Assembly (NCBI GenBank): GCA_963921795.1
Contig: OY997642.1
Span: 64,437,640 to 64,501,639 of the forward strand
From: Nannobrachium achirus
Taxonomy: Eukaryota; Chordata; Actinopteri; Myctophiformes; Myctophidae
Direction of reading: 5' to 3'
Length of the DNA: 64,000 nucleotides
Part shown: positions 45,660 through 57,256 of the stretch, in pieces
Layout of the letters: the number at the start of each line of letters is the position of its first letter
Position numbering within the stretch: the first letter of the stretch is position 1
Made by a program: the position numbers and the translations under genes
Notes under the pieces: model-generated
The model's input: only the letters and a program-made list of their open reading frames with translations
Told to the model about the DNA's origin: nothing
Databases searched by the model: none

Positions 45660-47110
45660 ACATACAATCCCTTTTACGCCCATACATGGAGATCCCTACG
45701 CTGTAAGGCTACGCTGTAAGGCGTGACCTACAGACAGATACTGTATACGGACAATATGTGCCAGTTTTCATAGTAGGCCTAAACTTGACAATGTCTTGCT
45801 AGGGCCTACAGTATCTGAACCAGCCACACAGATATGGGCCATGTCTTGGCCATCTGGCCAGTGATGTGTATTATATCGATGACATCAGGGATCTTCATAT
45901 AGGCTATGGGCATAAAACGTATAAAAGGGATTCTGGGGAATACCCATATGGACTTTTACATAGGTGATATCAGCTGTGACAGTCACAGTGATGTGTCAGG
46001 GGAACCACAGTGTCAGGCATGACCTACAGATAGAGATAGGTCGGGCAAGATGTGCCGGTTTTCATAGTAGGTAATTGACAATGTTGACACAACGTTGATT
46101 CGTTCATCTTGACTTAAATCCATGTTATAACTTAGACTTATTATAATATTAATGAAATACATCATGAATCAGTTCATCATTAGCCCACCTACTGTCCGTG
46201 CCATGGCACCGTCTGTGTTCCAGTGCTGCTCACGCAGACGTCCTCTTGCTGCTTAGCAACACCGTGTCTAGTGTTTGTATGTTTGCTTTCTTTGAGTGCC
46301 CAGATATATTAACTCTGCATTATCGTTATTGTCAAATTATTTCCTCCGCAGTGCCTGTCGACGGGAAATTAAGATGAAAATGCCCACAGTCATTCAAACA
46401 CCACGTCGTTTTCAGTTTCACAATGTAACGTCGAATGTTTGGAAGGCTGGAACTGGAGCAGTGGAGCTGTGTTATCTCGCAGATATAAGCTAGCAAATAT
46501 AAGACTTCCGGTGACCGTTGCTCGATCTCTTCAGAATAAGAGGTTGCTGACACGATGTTGACAGGCTGTGTAGTGTAGCCTACACACTAGTGTTAAGCTT
46601 CCCTCCACAGGCAGGGGGGTTTTATCCCATACTTTTGAATACGTACCAGTAGAGTGGAGACAACAGCTCTTTGATTGAATAATCATTGATTAAATATTTC
46701 ATTTTGGTATAAGATATAGTAAAACACTTGGGCTAAATACAAAATAAAAAAATAAAAAAAGCCTGTGTACTTGTTTCCATTATGGTCCTTAACTTAAGAC
46801 TGCAAATTGAACATTCAGCTCAGATAGAGTTAGTAAAAACATAACCACTTATAGGCCTTATATAGTTGACCGGAGTCCCTCAGGGCTGTAAACTAATTTA
46901 TTGTATTTATTTATTTTCTGTTATATATATTTATTTATTTTTCCTACAAAAAAATAAAATATAGCCTATAGGCCCATTTCAAAAGATGGCAAACCTTTTG
47001 AAATGTATCATTTCATTTTTTTATATCTTTTATATATAAGTATTTTTAAACATACAAGCAACAAGCAAACACATCTAAGAAATTCCATGAATATAACATA
47101 ATTAAGAAGT
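45660..47110. other. No gene recognised
   Basis: The first 400 bp has fragments of the CCATATATGG / GATGTCA repeat family (CCCATACATGGAGATCCC near 45680). The rest is AT-rich with short frames only. Confidence 0.5.
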
Positions 47111-47111
47111 A

Positions 47112-47187
47112 GTGAAAATAGCCTATCTACAAGCGCTCAGGGTGGTGTGAAGCGTCGCATTGTGAGCTTGTAGATCTTCTATTTTCT
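47112..47187. repeat. Dispersed hairpin repeat beside a hAT-Charlie-like right end
   Basis: GTGAAAATAGCCTATCTACA at left, CATTGTGAGCTTGTAGATC at right. AAAAGTTTGGGAACCACTG follows at 47243-47261, whose inverse starts CAGTGGTTCCCAAAC, a hAT-Charlie-like terminus. Confidence 0.75.
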
Positions 47188-47702
47188 CTAGTTTGGGTCC
47201 TGGGTGATTGTCTAATTTCTCTTTTTTTCTCACAGGCCAAAAAGTTTGGGAACCACTGGGATAAACAACTTCTTTACAACCATTAGTCCATGGGGCCAAA
47301 ACGTATATAATATAGAAACGCTGATTTATGAAAGAGGAAAAATATATGAACCTTAAAAACCTGAAAATGTTAAACTGTTAAACCATGGAGAAAACTTATG
47401 GGGTCCTCCTTATGTTCACCACATTCTATGTTCAGGTTCTATGTTCCAGGGGGTCCCCAGCTAAATGATAGTTGTGAACCAAATGTACCTTTATGTGTAG
47501 TAGAATCCCAGCTAGAGCTATACAAATCTTCTCTAATGGGGGTCCATGGCCATGGCATATATTTTCAAATGGGGGTCCAGATCACAGTAAAGTGACAATT
47601 GAAATATGTTTAATGCCTTTTTTCCCCTTTCTTTAAGAAATAAATAAGACCATTCCTGCATCAAAGGTAATCAACCAACTAGGCAAGGCATTGGCATTGG
47701 CA

Positions 47703-47773
47703 TAGTGAGCTTGTAGATTATAGACTATTTTCAATGGGAGACTCAATGCCTGAAAAGGTTGAGAACCACTGGT
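47703..47773. repeat. Half hairpin plus hAT-Charlie-like right end
   Basis: AGTGAGCTTGTAGATTATAG then CTATTTTCAATGG, followed by AAAGGTTGAGAACCACTG. Confidence 0.65.
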
Positions 47774-48061
47774 GTAAAGAACAGCCAAGCAGCAGTCTAC
47801 GGAAATCTAGGTTTAAGTGAAATGATGTTAAACTGTTAAACCATGGAGAAAACTTATGGGCTCCTCCTTATGTTCACCACATTCTATGTTTCCCAGGTTC
47901 TATTTTGTGCTAATCAGTCTAAAAGCGCCAAATTTTGCACCGATGTAGCCCACACAGGGCATGTTCTATAATGATTTATTTAGCTAGCTAGGGTGCCCAA
48001 GTCGGTGACATTCGGGGTCGCCACAGCGGCCAAATCAGTTCCACTGGTAAATATTGTGAAC

Positions 48062-48130
48062 GTGGCCAAACTACAAGCTTACAACGCCTGGCACGGCGGG
48101 GCGTTGTAAGCTTGTAGATCTGTTTTATTT
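48062..48130. repeat. Dispersed hairpin repeat, variant stem
   Basis: CTACAAGCTTACAACGCC is matched by GGGCGTTGTAAGCTTGTAG. Relative to other copies the stem has changed on both sides (TTACAACGC / GCGTTGTAA) and still pairs. A half-copy with TACAAGCTCACAACAGG is at 48378-48410. Confidence 0.8.
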
Positions 48131-48649
48131 TTTTCACAGTTTTCCTCTTGGTTTTACAAAGGTCTTAAAAGTCCTTAAATGGTTAACTTTAGCATTGTGC
48201 AGATAACCTACATGCATACAGTGTACACTTATGTTGTTTGTTTACTGATGAGTGAGAAAACAATGTTGCACATCACCTTGGTACCCCCCAAAATAATGTG
48301 TGGACCCCCCTGGGAATCCTGATCCCCAGTTTGAGATCCACTGCACATAAGATGTGTGGAACTTTTTTCAAATGTAGCAGGCCTACAAGCTCACAACAGG
48401 TCACATTGTAATACATGCATTCTAGGGAGCTTGCAGCTATGTCGTTTGTTAATATCAAAAGGTATGAAATAGGGATAAAATGGTTCAGCTTAAATGAAGT
48501 TTGCTGCAGACGCCCTGACTCTGTGTCACTGATACAACTCTGTTCTTCACACAGGATGGCTGTTGTCAGGCCTGGGTGTCAAATGTTTCGTGAACACTGA
48601 ACAGCTATCATAGATAGAAATACAGTTAAAATACATTAGGTATGGGGGG

Positions 48650-49090
48650 CACCGGGGGACGCTGTGGACGCTGTGGGCACTGGGGGCGTGTTCCTCCCTC
48701 CGCGTCATCAGCGCCCACACCCTAGGTGGGGTTGGCGATAGGGCCTTTCTGTGTGGAGTTTGCATGTTCTCCCCGTTTCTCCAAGGGTTGATACCCTCAC
48801 AAAAAACATGCAGTAATCCTGGTCTCAATAATGCCTCCCCCTGGCCAGCCGGGGCACCTGATGGAGGGGAAAGGAACTGGTTGGAATAACTTGTTCCTTC
48901 CACGCGCTACGTCCAAACCAGGGAAATGCCCACTGTCAGGTGAAAAGAAGCAACTTGGACTCCTTATGTATAGAAGGAAGCATGAGGTCAGTCCGTTGTC
49001 TCCTCAGGCGTGGCAGAGAGAGAGCAGAGCCCTGGATTACATAGGCAATTGGCACTGGGTGAAAATGGGTTACAAAATCGTGGGATACAA
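48650..49090 (+). repeat. SINE-like repeat, fuller copy
   Basis: CCTTTCTGTGTGGAGTTTGC, CCCTCACAAAAAACATGCAG, GGGGCACCTGATGGAGGGG, then GGCAATTGGCACTGGGTG. The head is GC-rich (ACGCTGTGGACGCTGTGGGC) and no B box is clear. Confidence 0.7.
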
Positions 49091-49499
49091 ATTATAAAAA
49101 GAAGAAAAAAAAACATCACGTATGATAAAGATCTTAAAAGAGGTATGATAAACTGCATTCAGCAACAGTGTTCAAAATGAGTACTTTATTAACAAATAAA
49201 CTGCAAACAGTACATCGGTCCATTCAGCCTGGTAATAGTGAACTTGTAGCCTGGCCATGTATTTAGCCTATGTGTTTTATGTCAGTAGACATGCATTATA
49301 ATAGCATATTAATTATTCATGGGTTTCATTTTATTGTCCTAAATGGCCATGTTGAGGACCAACACGGGTGTTTCAATTTGTCTGATTGGCATAGAACCAA
49401 TGTTCTACACCAATCAGAACACCTGTTGTTAGTCCTCAACATAGCCGCTGTAGGACTACAAATACAACCCATGGGTTGTTTATTGCTTGGCACATGTGT

Positions 49500-49800
49500 T
49501 CCCCGCCGCAGCAGGGAGTGCAGTGCCCGGCCTCGACCCGACCCGATACGCGGTTTTCCGGAACCGGCGTGAAAGGTTCAGAATCTCTGTATGCGGAGCT
49601 GATGTCTGACATCAGAGTTTTCCGGAACCGGCACTGTGTCTGCAGAGATCTCCATATATAGGCATAAATGGACACAGGCAAACAGATGGTCAAAACGGGT
49701 CCTATGACAACAGGTATAATGGGGTTTGCATTAAAGGGCGGGGCATTCATTCCCTGGCCTATTTACATCGTCCCCGAGTTGGCCGGCCTCTGACTAGACA
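49500..49800 (-). repeat. Unamplified relative of the 32725-33560 repeat
   Basis: Reverse complement of the borders of that repeat (GGTTTTCCGGAACCGGC, CATAAATGGACACAGGCAAA, ATGACAACAGGTATAATGGG, CCGAGTTGGCC). Only one CCATATAT motif, with A in place of the final G. Confidence 0.75.
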
Positions 49801-50265
49801 CCCGAGGTGCGGCCAAGCTTGTAGTGATAAACTATAATTACAATGATCAGTATAATATCACACAATACCTGGGCCTGGTGGAAAGTGTCCAAAATGTGTA
49901 TGTGTTTCATAACAATTCCACTGTACAGTAGGTTATTATCAAAATCCAATTTCAGTAGCTCTGAAAACATCAAACTATTATAGTGGTACATGTAAGTACA
50001 ATGCTGGACGTCCACAGGGTTAGGGTGGTGTTGAAGAATATCATATTATTATCATGATTATCATGATTGATTATCTGTGACGTCATTAGAATAGATCATG
50101 CATCATCTGATTACATTAATATCTAGCCCTGATGATACATTAGGATACTGGATAAGAGTAAGAGTCTGGATGTCTAGATGTTTGGTAAAGCCTATCTTGT
50201 TACGGTAGGCCAACAGCTCGTCTCAGAGGCCTTGAAGCCACACAGTATAAATATAGTGTCTCACC

Positions 50266-51645
50266 TAGGGGTGGGCGATATTGGATAAAAGCATTATCAC
50301 GATATGCTTCATGCAGTATCACGATACAATCACGATACTGTTTTATGCGAGTTTTTAGGTTTATTATGATTATTAGACCCACACAGATATTCTATAGATA
50401 ATCTATTCATTTGTATGCTGCAGATAGAAAGATAGATAGCCTAATCTATGATTTTTTTTAATGATAACATTCAGATTTTTGATTAAACAATTATCATTTT
50501 TTACCTCAAAATATTTACTAGTTGGTGTGATGATGGTTCAGGTCATTCAAATGGGTCCCAGAAATGTTTTATGGGTTCCCTTAAAATGTTTTTGAGTGTT
50601 GTGAGCTTGTAGATCGGCTATTTTCAAAACAATTTGGCTAAATCATTTCGGGACCTCTCTGGGGGTCTCGACCCACAGGTTGACAACAACCCATGCCTTA
50701 CCATTGAAACTTGAGGGAAAACAAATTACCTTATGACCAACCAAAGTCAGGAGTTTTGTTATGATACAAGCTTTCTTTTTAGAGAATTACTCACTCATTA
50801 TCATCCTAGCTTTTCGCTTTTCTACTAACAATAATGGCATGGTTTTTATAACTAAGCCAATTATGTAATAGACGCAAAATAGACGCGACGATTTCACCGC
50901 GATTCGCGACGACACACGCATGCATCAATGGTGAAAACATAAGCACTTTACAAATAGCAGCAAATAGCTACTTGTTTATAGTTAATAAAAACAGAAGCAT
51001 GGATTTACAAGGTGATCTAAATCATCTCATCAATACTGCCAGAACACACAGCTATGGATGAGACTCCAGCACAGTTCAGCTTTGCAAGCAGTGAGATGGC
51101 TGATAGCGATAGCAGGACGGAAAGTAGTTTGCGTCCTGTTAGTTTAATGCATCCATTATGAAAAATATGCTTCAAAGAATGCAGGCCAAGCTGCATCACT
51201 GCTTTAAGTCCCGTGAAAGTGAAACTAAATCGTGGACCACTGTGCCGTTTCTCTGAGAAAGCCTGGTGGGCGAGGTTAACTGTGCCGTGCTCCCTCCTGC
51301 ACACAATCACAACTCAGTCAGTGCTGTAGACACTCTGTAGCCTGTCTGCGTGCTGCACGGGGGAGGGGCCGTGAAAGCAGGGGACAGATCCTCAAACTAT
51401 ATGCCACGTTGAGCCGCGACACGTTATAGCTTGTAGATCTGTTCTTTTTGGCGAATTACACCACCGTACTATAGAAGTATAAATTAAGCAATAGAGCTGC
51501 GACTCATGGAACGTGCACTCGCTGTATCCAGAGCCTTTTCTAAATGACTGTTTGTGTATCACGAGAGAAACGATATTCTGAAATGGCCTATCGTGGCAAA
51601 GCTGTATCGCCGAGACGATAATTATCGCCATATCGCCCACCCCTA
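50266..51645. mobile_element. hAT element (1380 bp)
   Basis: Ends TAGGGGTGGGCGATATTGG and CCATATCGCCCACCCCTA, with ACGATA-rich subtermini. Flanks GTCTCACC (50258-50265) and GTCTGACC (51646-51653) match at 7 of 8. Hairpin half-copies at 50598-50630 and 51425-51450 lie inside. No transposase frame. Confidence 0.85.
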
Positions 51646-52130
51646 GTCTGACCATTCTTCTTGGCAGAACTACTTTTCCACTGACCAGAGTGTTAAACTA
51701 CTTCTGTCCATGATATCATGTTACATAAATCATAACCACCACCACCTAATACATTGTCTGCCTCCTCATCTTCTCATTGATTATTGGTTGATCTGAATTC
51801 CTCCACAGTGGGTTAAGTACTAAGTATTGGATGACCAGAGGGTTAGTGTAAATGTAAGTACAAAGTACTGGATGTCAAAGGTTTAGGGTAAATGTAAGTA
51901 CAGAGTAGTGGACGTCCAGAGGATCCTGATAGCTGATCATCAACCATCAGATGACACAGGTTGATCCTCCAGGGAGTCCAGAGGACATCCTGCTAGTTGG
52001 ACATCAATCATCAGATGACTCAGAGCTGCTTGACGGAGCCTGGGAGAGAGTTGAACAAAGATGATGTCAAAGTGAGACAGAGCATATATGTTAACCCATT
52101 TAGGCCTAGAATTATTGAATGCTTTAACCA

Positions 52131-52208
52131 GTGAAAAATAGCAGATATATAAGCTCACAGCGTGGCACCGAGTGCCGCGCTGCGAGCTTGTAGATCTGCT
52201 ATTTTTTT
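52131..52208. repeat. Dispersed hairpin repeat, GC-rich loop copy
   Basis: AAAAATAGCAGATATATAAG then CTCACAGCG at left; CGCTGCGAGCTTGTAGATC then TGCTATTTTT at right; the loop TGGCACCGAGTGCC is itself self-complementary. AAAGATTTGAGAACCACTG follows at about 52300-52318. Confidence 0.85.
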
Positions 52209-52519
52209 TAAAGTCGTGAAAATGTGTGCAAATCTTTGAATATTATGTATTTTCAAAGCAAATGTTTGTGACTAAAATTTGGGGGGGTCCTTCACATGAA
52301 AAGATTTGAGAACCACTGACATAGTAGTCTCTCAACAGACTAACTGAGCTCCAGTTATTTAAGTGAAAAGGATATTTTCTTTGACGATGGCTATAGCCAC
52401 ATTGCTGACATAGAAACATTGGTTTTTCAAAAAATCTTAGAAGGATTCAAAAGACACTTATAGAATCGGGTCAAAATTCTAATTTTCATGATTTTTCAAA
52501 AATAGACAAGCTTGATCTG

Positions 52520-52577
52520 AAAGCTTGTAGATTTGAAAGCTATTTTTGTGAGCTTGTATATCTGCTACTTTTCAATA
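52520..52577. repeat. Decayed hairpin repeat
   Basis: GAAAGCTTGTAGATTTG then TTGTGAGCTTGTATATCTGC: two right-arm halves in direct order rather than a hairpin. Confidence 0.6.
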
Positions 52578-52725
52578 GTTAAAGCATAAAATGATGATAC
52601 ATGATACATGGAACTGACATGGTGTAGTCTGCATTCTGACCATAAAACCAAAAAATCAAACCTCGGTTTGAAGTGAAGCGGTGAACTTTTATTCTATGTG
52701 TTCTAGAGCTATGAACTCTGTGATT

Positions 52726-53390
52726 GCGACCGTAGGTCGCATCTTACTACAGAAAGCTGCTCGAGGTGTCCGTGCGTCCGTCAGTCACACCTCACACGTC
52801 ACACTTCACACTTTTGGCCTGCTCATATCTCGGCCACCGTTGGCCCGATCCATGCCAAAATTTCCACACAAACTCCTTGCCTGCCAAACTACAACCTCCA
52901 AGGACCCCCGGAGTTCCAGGGACCCCCAGGTCCCTGGGGGACCCCCAGGTGTAAAAAAAATACCAAATGTGCAAAAATTACCAAATGACCACCCCAACGG
53001 AGCTGCTCACGGGGAATTCCTGGGGACCACCCACTCCTGGTGCTCCAGAACGGATGCAAAAGTGGTGGCGCCCCCAGTGGAGGACCCCCTGCCACTGCAG
53101 CTCACATAAAATGCCGTAACTCAGGCTAGGAGCGTCCGGGAGAGCCGGGGCCAGTACCTATTCGTCCGCCAAAGCAACGCGGACAGCCCACCCCTCATTT
53201 CTCACATGGCCCTCTTCTAGCGCCACCTACAGGCCGATTTTTAAAACACATTTTTGGCCACTGCTCCTACAGTTTTGGCCCGAAAATCACTACACAGTAT
53301 GTCTACACTCATGTCATCAACATGGATCAGGAAGTTTATGGAATAAAAAATGTTTGCCCTATTTGTGGAGATAAGTGACCTACGGTCGCT
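52726..53390. mobile_element. Element bounded by GCGACCGTAGGTCGC palindromes
   Basis: GCGACCGTAGGTCGC at 52726-52740 and GTGACCTACGGTCGC at 53375-53389 are inverted copies, and each is itself a palindrome. The interior is GC-rich (GGACCCCCAGGTCCCTGGG). Long open frames on both strands are compositional. Similar start to the 4756 and 40037 repeats. Confidence 0.6.
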
Positions 53391-53935
53391 TATCTCCCGA
53401 TTAGGGAGTCTTACTGGTCTATACATTCTTCCAATTCTGAATGAATGAATGATTTTATCTGGAGGGCCAAATTGTCATGTGAAGCTTGACCAATCCTCAA
53501 TTCTGGTCTCATTGGACATTTTTAATCATCCAATCATCAGACCGGGACGGACGTTACACACATATTTTGGATGTACGGGACAGATAAAAACCTGTTCCTT
53601 CTGGAATGAAATTACCATATATGGACATGAACGGGACACACAAAGCCACTCCTTGGAAGCGGCTTTCACCGCTTCAAAAATACACCTGGGGAAGAGGCAG
53701 CACTTGGTTTTCATGCACCACATATCTAGCACAAACTCCAAGTAAACTGTGGCTCTGCAACTAAAGACCTTTCTGTTTGCCACTACTGCACTATAACTGT
53801 TTTTATTTGTACTTGTGTACATCCTAATGTCCTTCCTGACATTAGGATGCAAGGTTTCCTTTGTTTGATGTTCTGTGTACAACACATTGAAATGTCTTGT
53901 TGTTTAAATGTGCTATTCTTTATAGAGAACACGCA

Positions 53936-53990
53936 CTGGTCACAGCAGTAATGTCTTGGTTTAACTGCATGAGGACAGGACAGGTATCAG
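53936..53990 (-). pseudogene. Vestige of a zinc-finger exon 5' end
   Basis: Minus strand ATACCTGTCCTGTCCTC then ACTGCTGTGACCAGTGCG matches the first 60 bp of the zinc-finger exon at 31649. The acceptor AG has become TG, the frame is shifted, and no fingers follow. It marks a third, dead unit of the zinc-finger cluster. Confidence 0.7.
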
Positions 53991-54165
53991 AGATAGAAAA
54001 CACATGCCTGATGAGCCAGGTTCATTCATCAATCAGACTTCATTCTGATAGATGCATTATGCTATGGTGATGAATTAAATGCATAATGTAGGACCACAAT
54101 TGTAATATGTTTCACAGGTCCACAGTACTTTTTTGTGTTTTCCTTGTAGCCTAAAAAAGGACAGT

Positions 54166-55845
54166 TCACTCCCACCTTTCTTCTGCCAACCTGGGGAGAG
54201 CCCTGACTCTTGTTTCCCCCAATGCATGAGGAGTGGAAGTAGCACGTGGAAGGAATAGATTATACCGACCAGTTACTTTCCCCTGCATCAGGCGCCCCGG
54301 CTGAACAAAGGGAGGCAGTATAGAGACTAGAGGCATGTTTTCACTACAGTTCCGGAATTTTTCCTGCAAAATAATTAGCATAATCTTTTTCAATTTGCCG
54401 CGAGTTTTGTTTTTTGGGTGTTTTCACATGAGCAAAAATGCTGGCATCGCCATAAAATACATCGTTTTCACTACTAAACCGTCACGGAATGAAAATCCGT
54501 GTTGCCAGACTTTGCGAGAGAAATAAGCAACCAGGTGTACGAAAATAAGCCCCAAAAAGTGATATTATCTAGGCCACAAAAGCAATTTAAAACTATAAGC
54601 ATCGCCACATCAGCTACTTGACAATTACCGATCTAAAAGATCACAACAAATAAAAAGCAGCCAGAACGATCAATACATACAAGCAACTTTACGGAAATCA
54701 AGACCATAGTCGCTTATAATTAGCAAACATGGCAATCAGTGCTTACCACACCGTCTGCGTCTGGACGCTTGGTCGCTTGCTAAAGCAGCAGCGAGTCACG
54801 TCTGTTCGTCTCTCCTTTTCTCTCTCACCAATGGATTTAACAAGTTACAAGAAATATTCTTCATGAAACAACACATGTGAACCTTGAAAGGATCGCTTAT
54901 GCAACGTGTTGCACATGTGGGATTGTGGGCTTGTTTTTTTTTCTTCACGCGTCACCGATGGATGCTGGTCATCCACTCGCTCGCTGCTCAGTAAAACACT
55001 TTACGACGAGAAACTATTAACTAATGAATGATGCCGCTCTTTGAGTTGGTAGCTTCCAACTTTCATCACAGCATAGGCCAAATGAGCGCATTGTGTCTCA
55101 CTCATACAAAAAATAGGCTATAGCACCGTAAAAAAAGTTGGTAAAGATTCCAGCTTTTATCACATTACGAGCGCATCGCGCTCCTGTCTCCAGAGCGGAC
55201 TTGTATCAAAACCCACACAGCTTAATTACAAATAGGCTATAGAATAATTTTGAACCATGCATTGATCTAGCATTAAGCTTGCATTTCTCGACGTCTGTCT
55301 TCTGTGTTTGGCTGGCTTAACATTCGAATGCAATATGGATTCTGAAGCTTTCAATCCCAATTACAATGCTTTAACTGTTAATATTGGCTCCTTGCGTGCA
55401 CCTGCTTGTCCGAAAAAAGTAAAAATCACGGTATGCCGTTTTCACTGTGGGGATATTTCTATTCTGCCGGGACTTTAGGCAAAAATTACTAGGTATTTTC
55501 CCGTCACGTTTGGGACACCAAAACTCACGGAAGACAAAATAAGTGGCCGTTTTCACATGGCGTGAATTTCAAAATTGCCGTCATTTTGGAAAAAACTTCC
55601 AGAAGTTTGACTCAGTGAAAACGGGGCTTAGGATTACTGCATGTTTTTTTGTGAGGGTACCCTAGGGGACACAGGCAGAACATGCAATCTCCACACAGAA
55701 AGGCCCTTGGCCCCTTTTGCCAATCCCACATAGGGTATGAGCTGTTTGGGCATTGATGGCACAGAGGAGAGTACACTCCCCCAGTACCCACAGTGCACAA
55801 CGTCCCTAGCGGGAATTGAACCCAGGACCTTCTAGGTGTTTCAGA
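54166..55845 (-). repeat. tRNA-derived SINE, split by an insertion
   Basis: On the minus strand the head at 55845 has GGTTCAATTCCCGC, a good B box, then CCTTTCTGTGTGGAGATTGC and CATGCAGTAATCCT. The 3' half (54166-54322) has GGGGAAAGTAACTGGTCGG and CAGGGCTCTCCCCAGG. The sequence between is a separate element. Confidence 0.7.
54325..55628. mobile_element. DNA element inserted in the SINE
   Basis: GGCATGTTTTCACTACAG at left and CAGTGAAAACGGGGCTTA at right are inverted ends. GTTTTCAC and GTGAAAAC recur in the subtermini. About 1.3 kb, no coding sequence. The target duplication was not resolved. A fragment of the 24988 MITE lies inside near 54500. Confidence 0.6.
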
Positions 55846-56084
55846 TGTTTAAAATCAACTTTAACTCTCTGGAAGGAATCAATTGATACTGAAAAATCCA
55901 TGTGTTTCACATGGTTACCATTATGGCAATATCAACACACTACAACTTGCATGGGTGTAAAATGTTTGGGCAAGTAAACCCCCAGTCCACATGGAAGAAA
56001 ACTAACTAACACTGAGCCGTGGTTTTCAACAGAGTCTACTCCCTCTACTGTGTAACTAGCAGCTTGGACCTGAGAGAAAGAAAT

Positions 56085-56165
56085 AGAATGAAACTTACTG
56101 ATGTCCTGGTGGTCTTCAGGTTCCTCCTGTTTAATCTAGATGGTCCTGGACGGCTCACAGTAGAA
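56085..56165 (-). pseudogene. Copy of the zinc-finger-tail / SIKQEEPED exon segment
   Basis: Minus strand CTGTGAGCCGTCCAGGACCA then TTAAACAGGAGGAACCTGAA and a GTAAGTTTCATTC donor: almost the same as 30348-30420. In the SIKQEEPED frame it has a stop in place of serine. It lies between the zinc-finger exon at 57863 and the vestige at 53936, as expected for a tandem array of such units. Confidence 0.65.
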
Positions 56166-56169
56166 AGGT

Positions 56170-57180
56170 TGCTCTCTCCACTATGGTTGCACTTTTAGGG
56201 GGTCTTTATACCAGGACGATTGGAAACGCTGCCGGTCTCGTTTTGGATTTATTACCCAAAAAACGTCGCGTTTACACCTTGTTGTTGGTTCGTTTTTCTG
56301 TGTTTATACTACAAGTTGACAACGCATGAATTCAAGCAAAATGTGTCATGTTCCCAGCCTACATAGGCATATACTGTGTATTTACCCTTCAACTATAAAA
56401 TATATATTGTTTTTAATGAGACATGCTTTGTAATTAGGCTATGCTCCCAAATCCATATTATTATCGTCTGTTCGCATATTCAATGAGTCCCGCAAAAGGA
56501 GGTTTTTAGCGAGGTGAAGTGAAACACCAACAAAAGTCACCTGGAAGATGAAGGTCGGAACATTTATAGCCTATGGAGCATATTTCTGGACATTATCTAC
56601 GGGGATGGGCTATATTAAGTGAGTTCTGTCTTCTATCTGCAACACAGAAGTATAACGCACCATGCGAGGCAGCTAACGGAGTATAGCCTACAGAGGCACA
56701 TATGGGTATGGTAGTCTACCACCTTGATTACAAGGGAAAATAATAAAATGTACTTCTTAAAATAAATTCATCATGCCTGTTGCTAAGTATTGGCAACATG
56801 ACTGTCTTGCATGCGTGCCTTGCACGTGCAAGACCAGACAACAGTCATGTTGCCATACCTTAGCTCTTACTGAACTGACGCACTGCACTGGGATGCGGCG
56901 CAATGGAGGATGATGTGCCGTCGCCGTCGCAAAATAAACTAACGGAATAAATTAATGAACTGACGCCATACGCCACTGGCAGTCTGTTATTTCACTGGAA
57001 GTCACAATCATAGCCTTCCGTTATGGCTTTAAGTAAATTGCCTACTTTGGAAGCAACATGCGTGCCTTTAGAGGAGGCTAGACGCACTGGAGAGAAAAAG
57101 CGACATGATTTCTTTGACTGGAGGAGAGGGAGCGAGGATATATGGAGGAAGTTTTTGTGATGAGTCTCTGACTGACTGGA
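56170..57180. other. No gene recognised
   Basis: Spacer in the zinc-finger cluster. CATGACTGTCTTGCATGCGT / ACGTGCAAGACCAGACAACA near 56797-56850 is a short inverted repeat. Confidence 0.5.
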
Positions 57181-57188
57181 CAGTTATG

Positions 57189-57189
<1 letters not shown>

Positions 57190-57236
<47 letters not shown>

Positions 57237-57256
57237 GTCTGTCTGTCTGTCTGTCA
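57190..57256. repeat. (GTCT)n microsatellite
   Basis: About 16 GTCT units with one GTGTCT interruption. Confidence 0.95.

Noticed and set aside
46296-46493. Possible small gene near 46.3 kb
   Set aside because: No domain, no splice context, and no sign of conservation within the window.
52681-53109. 142-codon Pro-rich frame and collagen-like minus-strand frames
   Set aside because: Explained by GGACCCCCAGG-rich repeat sequence inside the 52726-53390 element; no start context or conserved domain.
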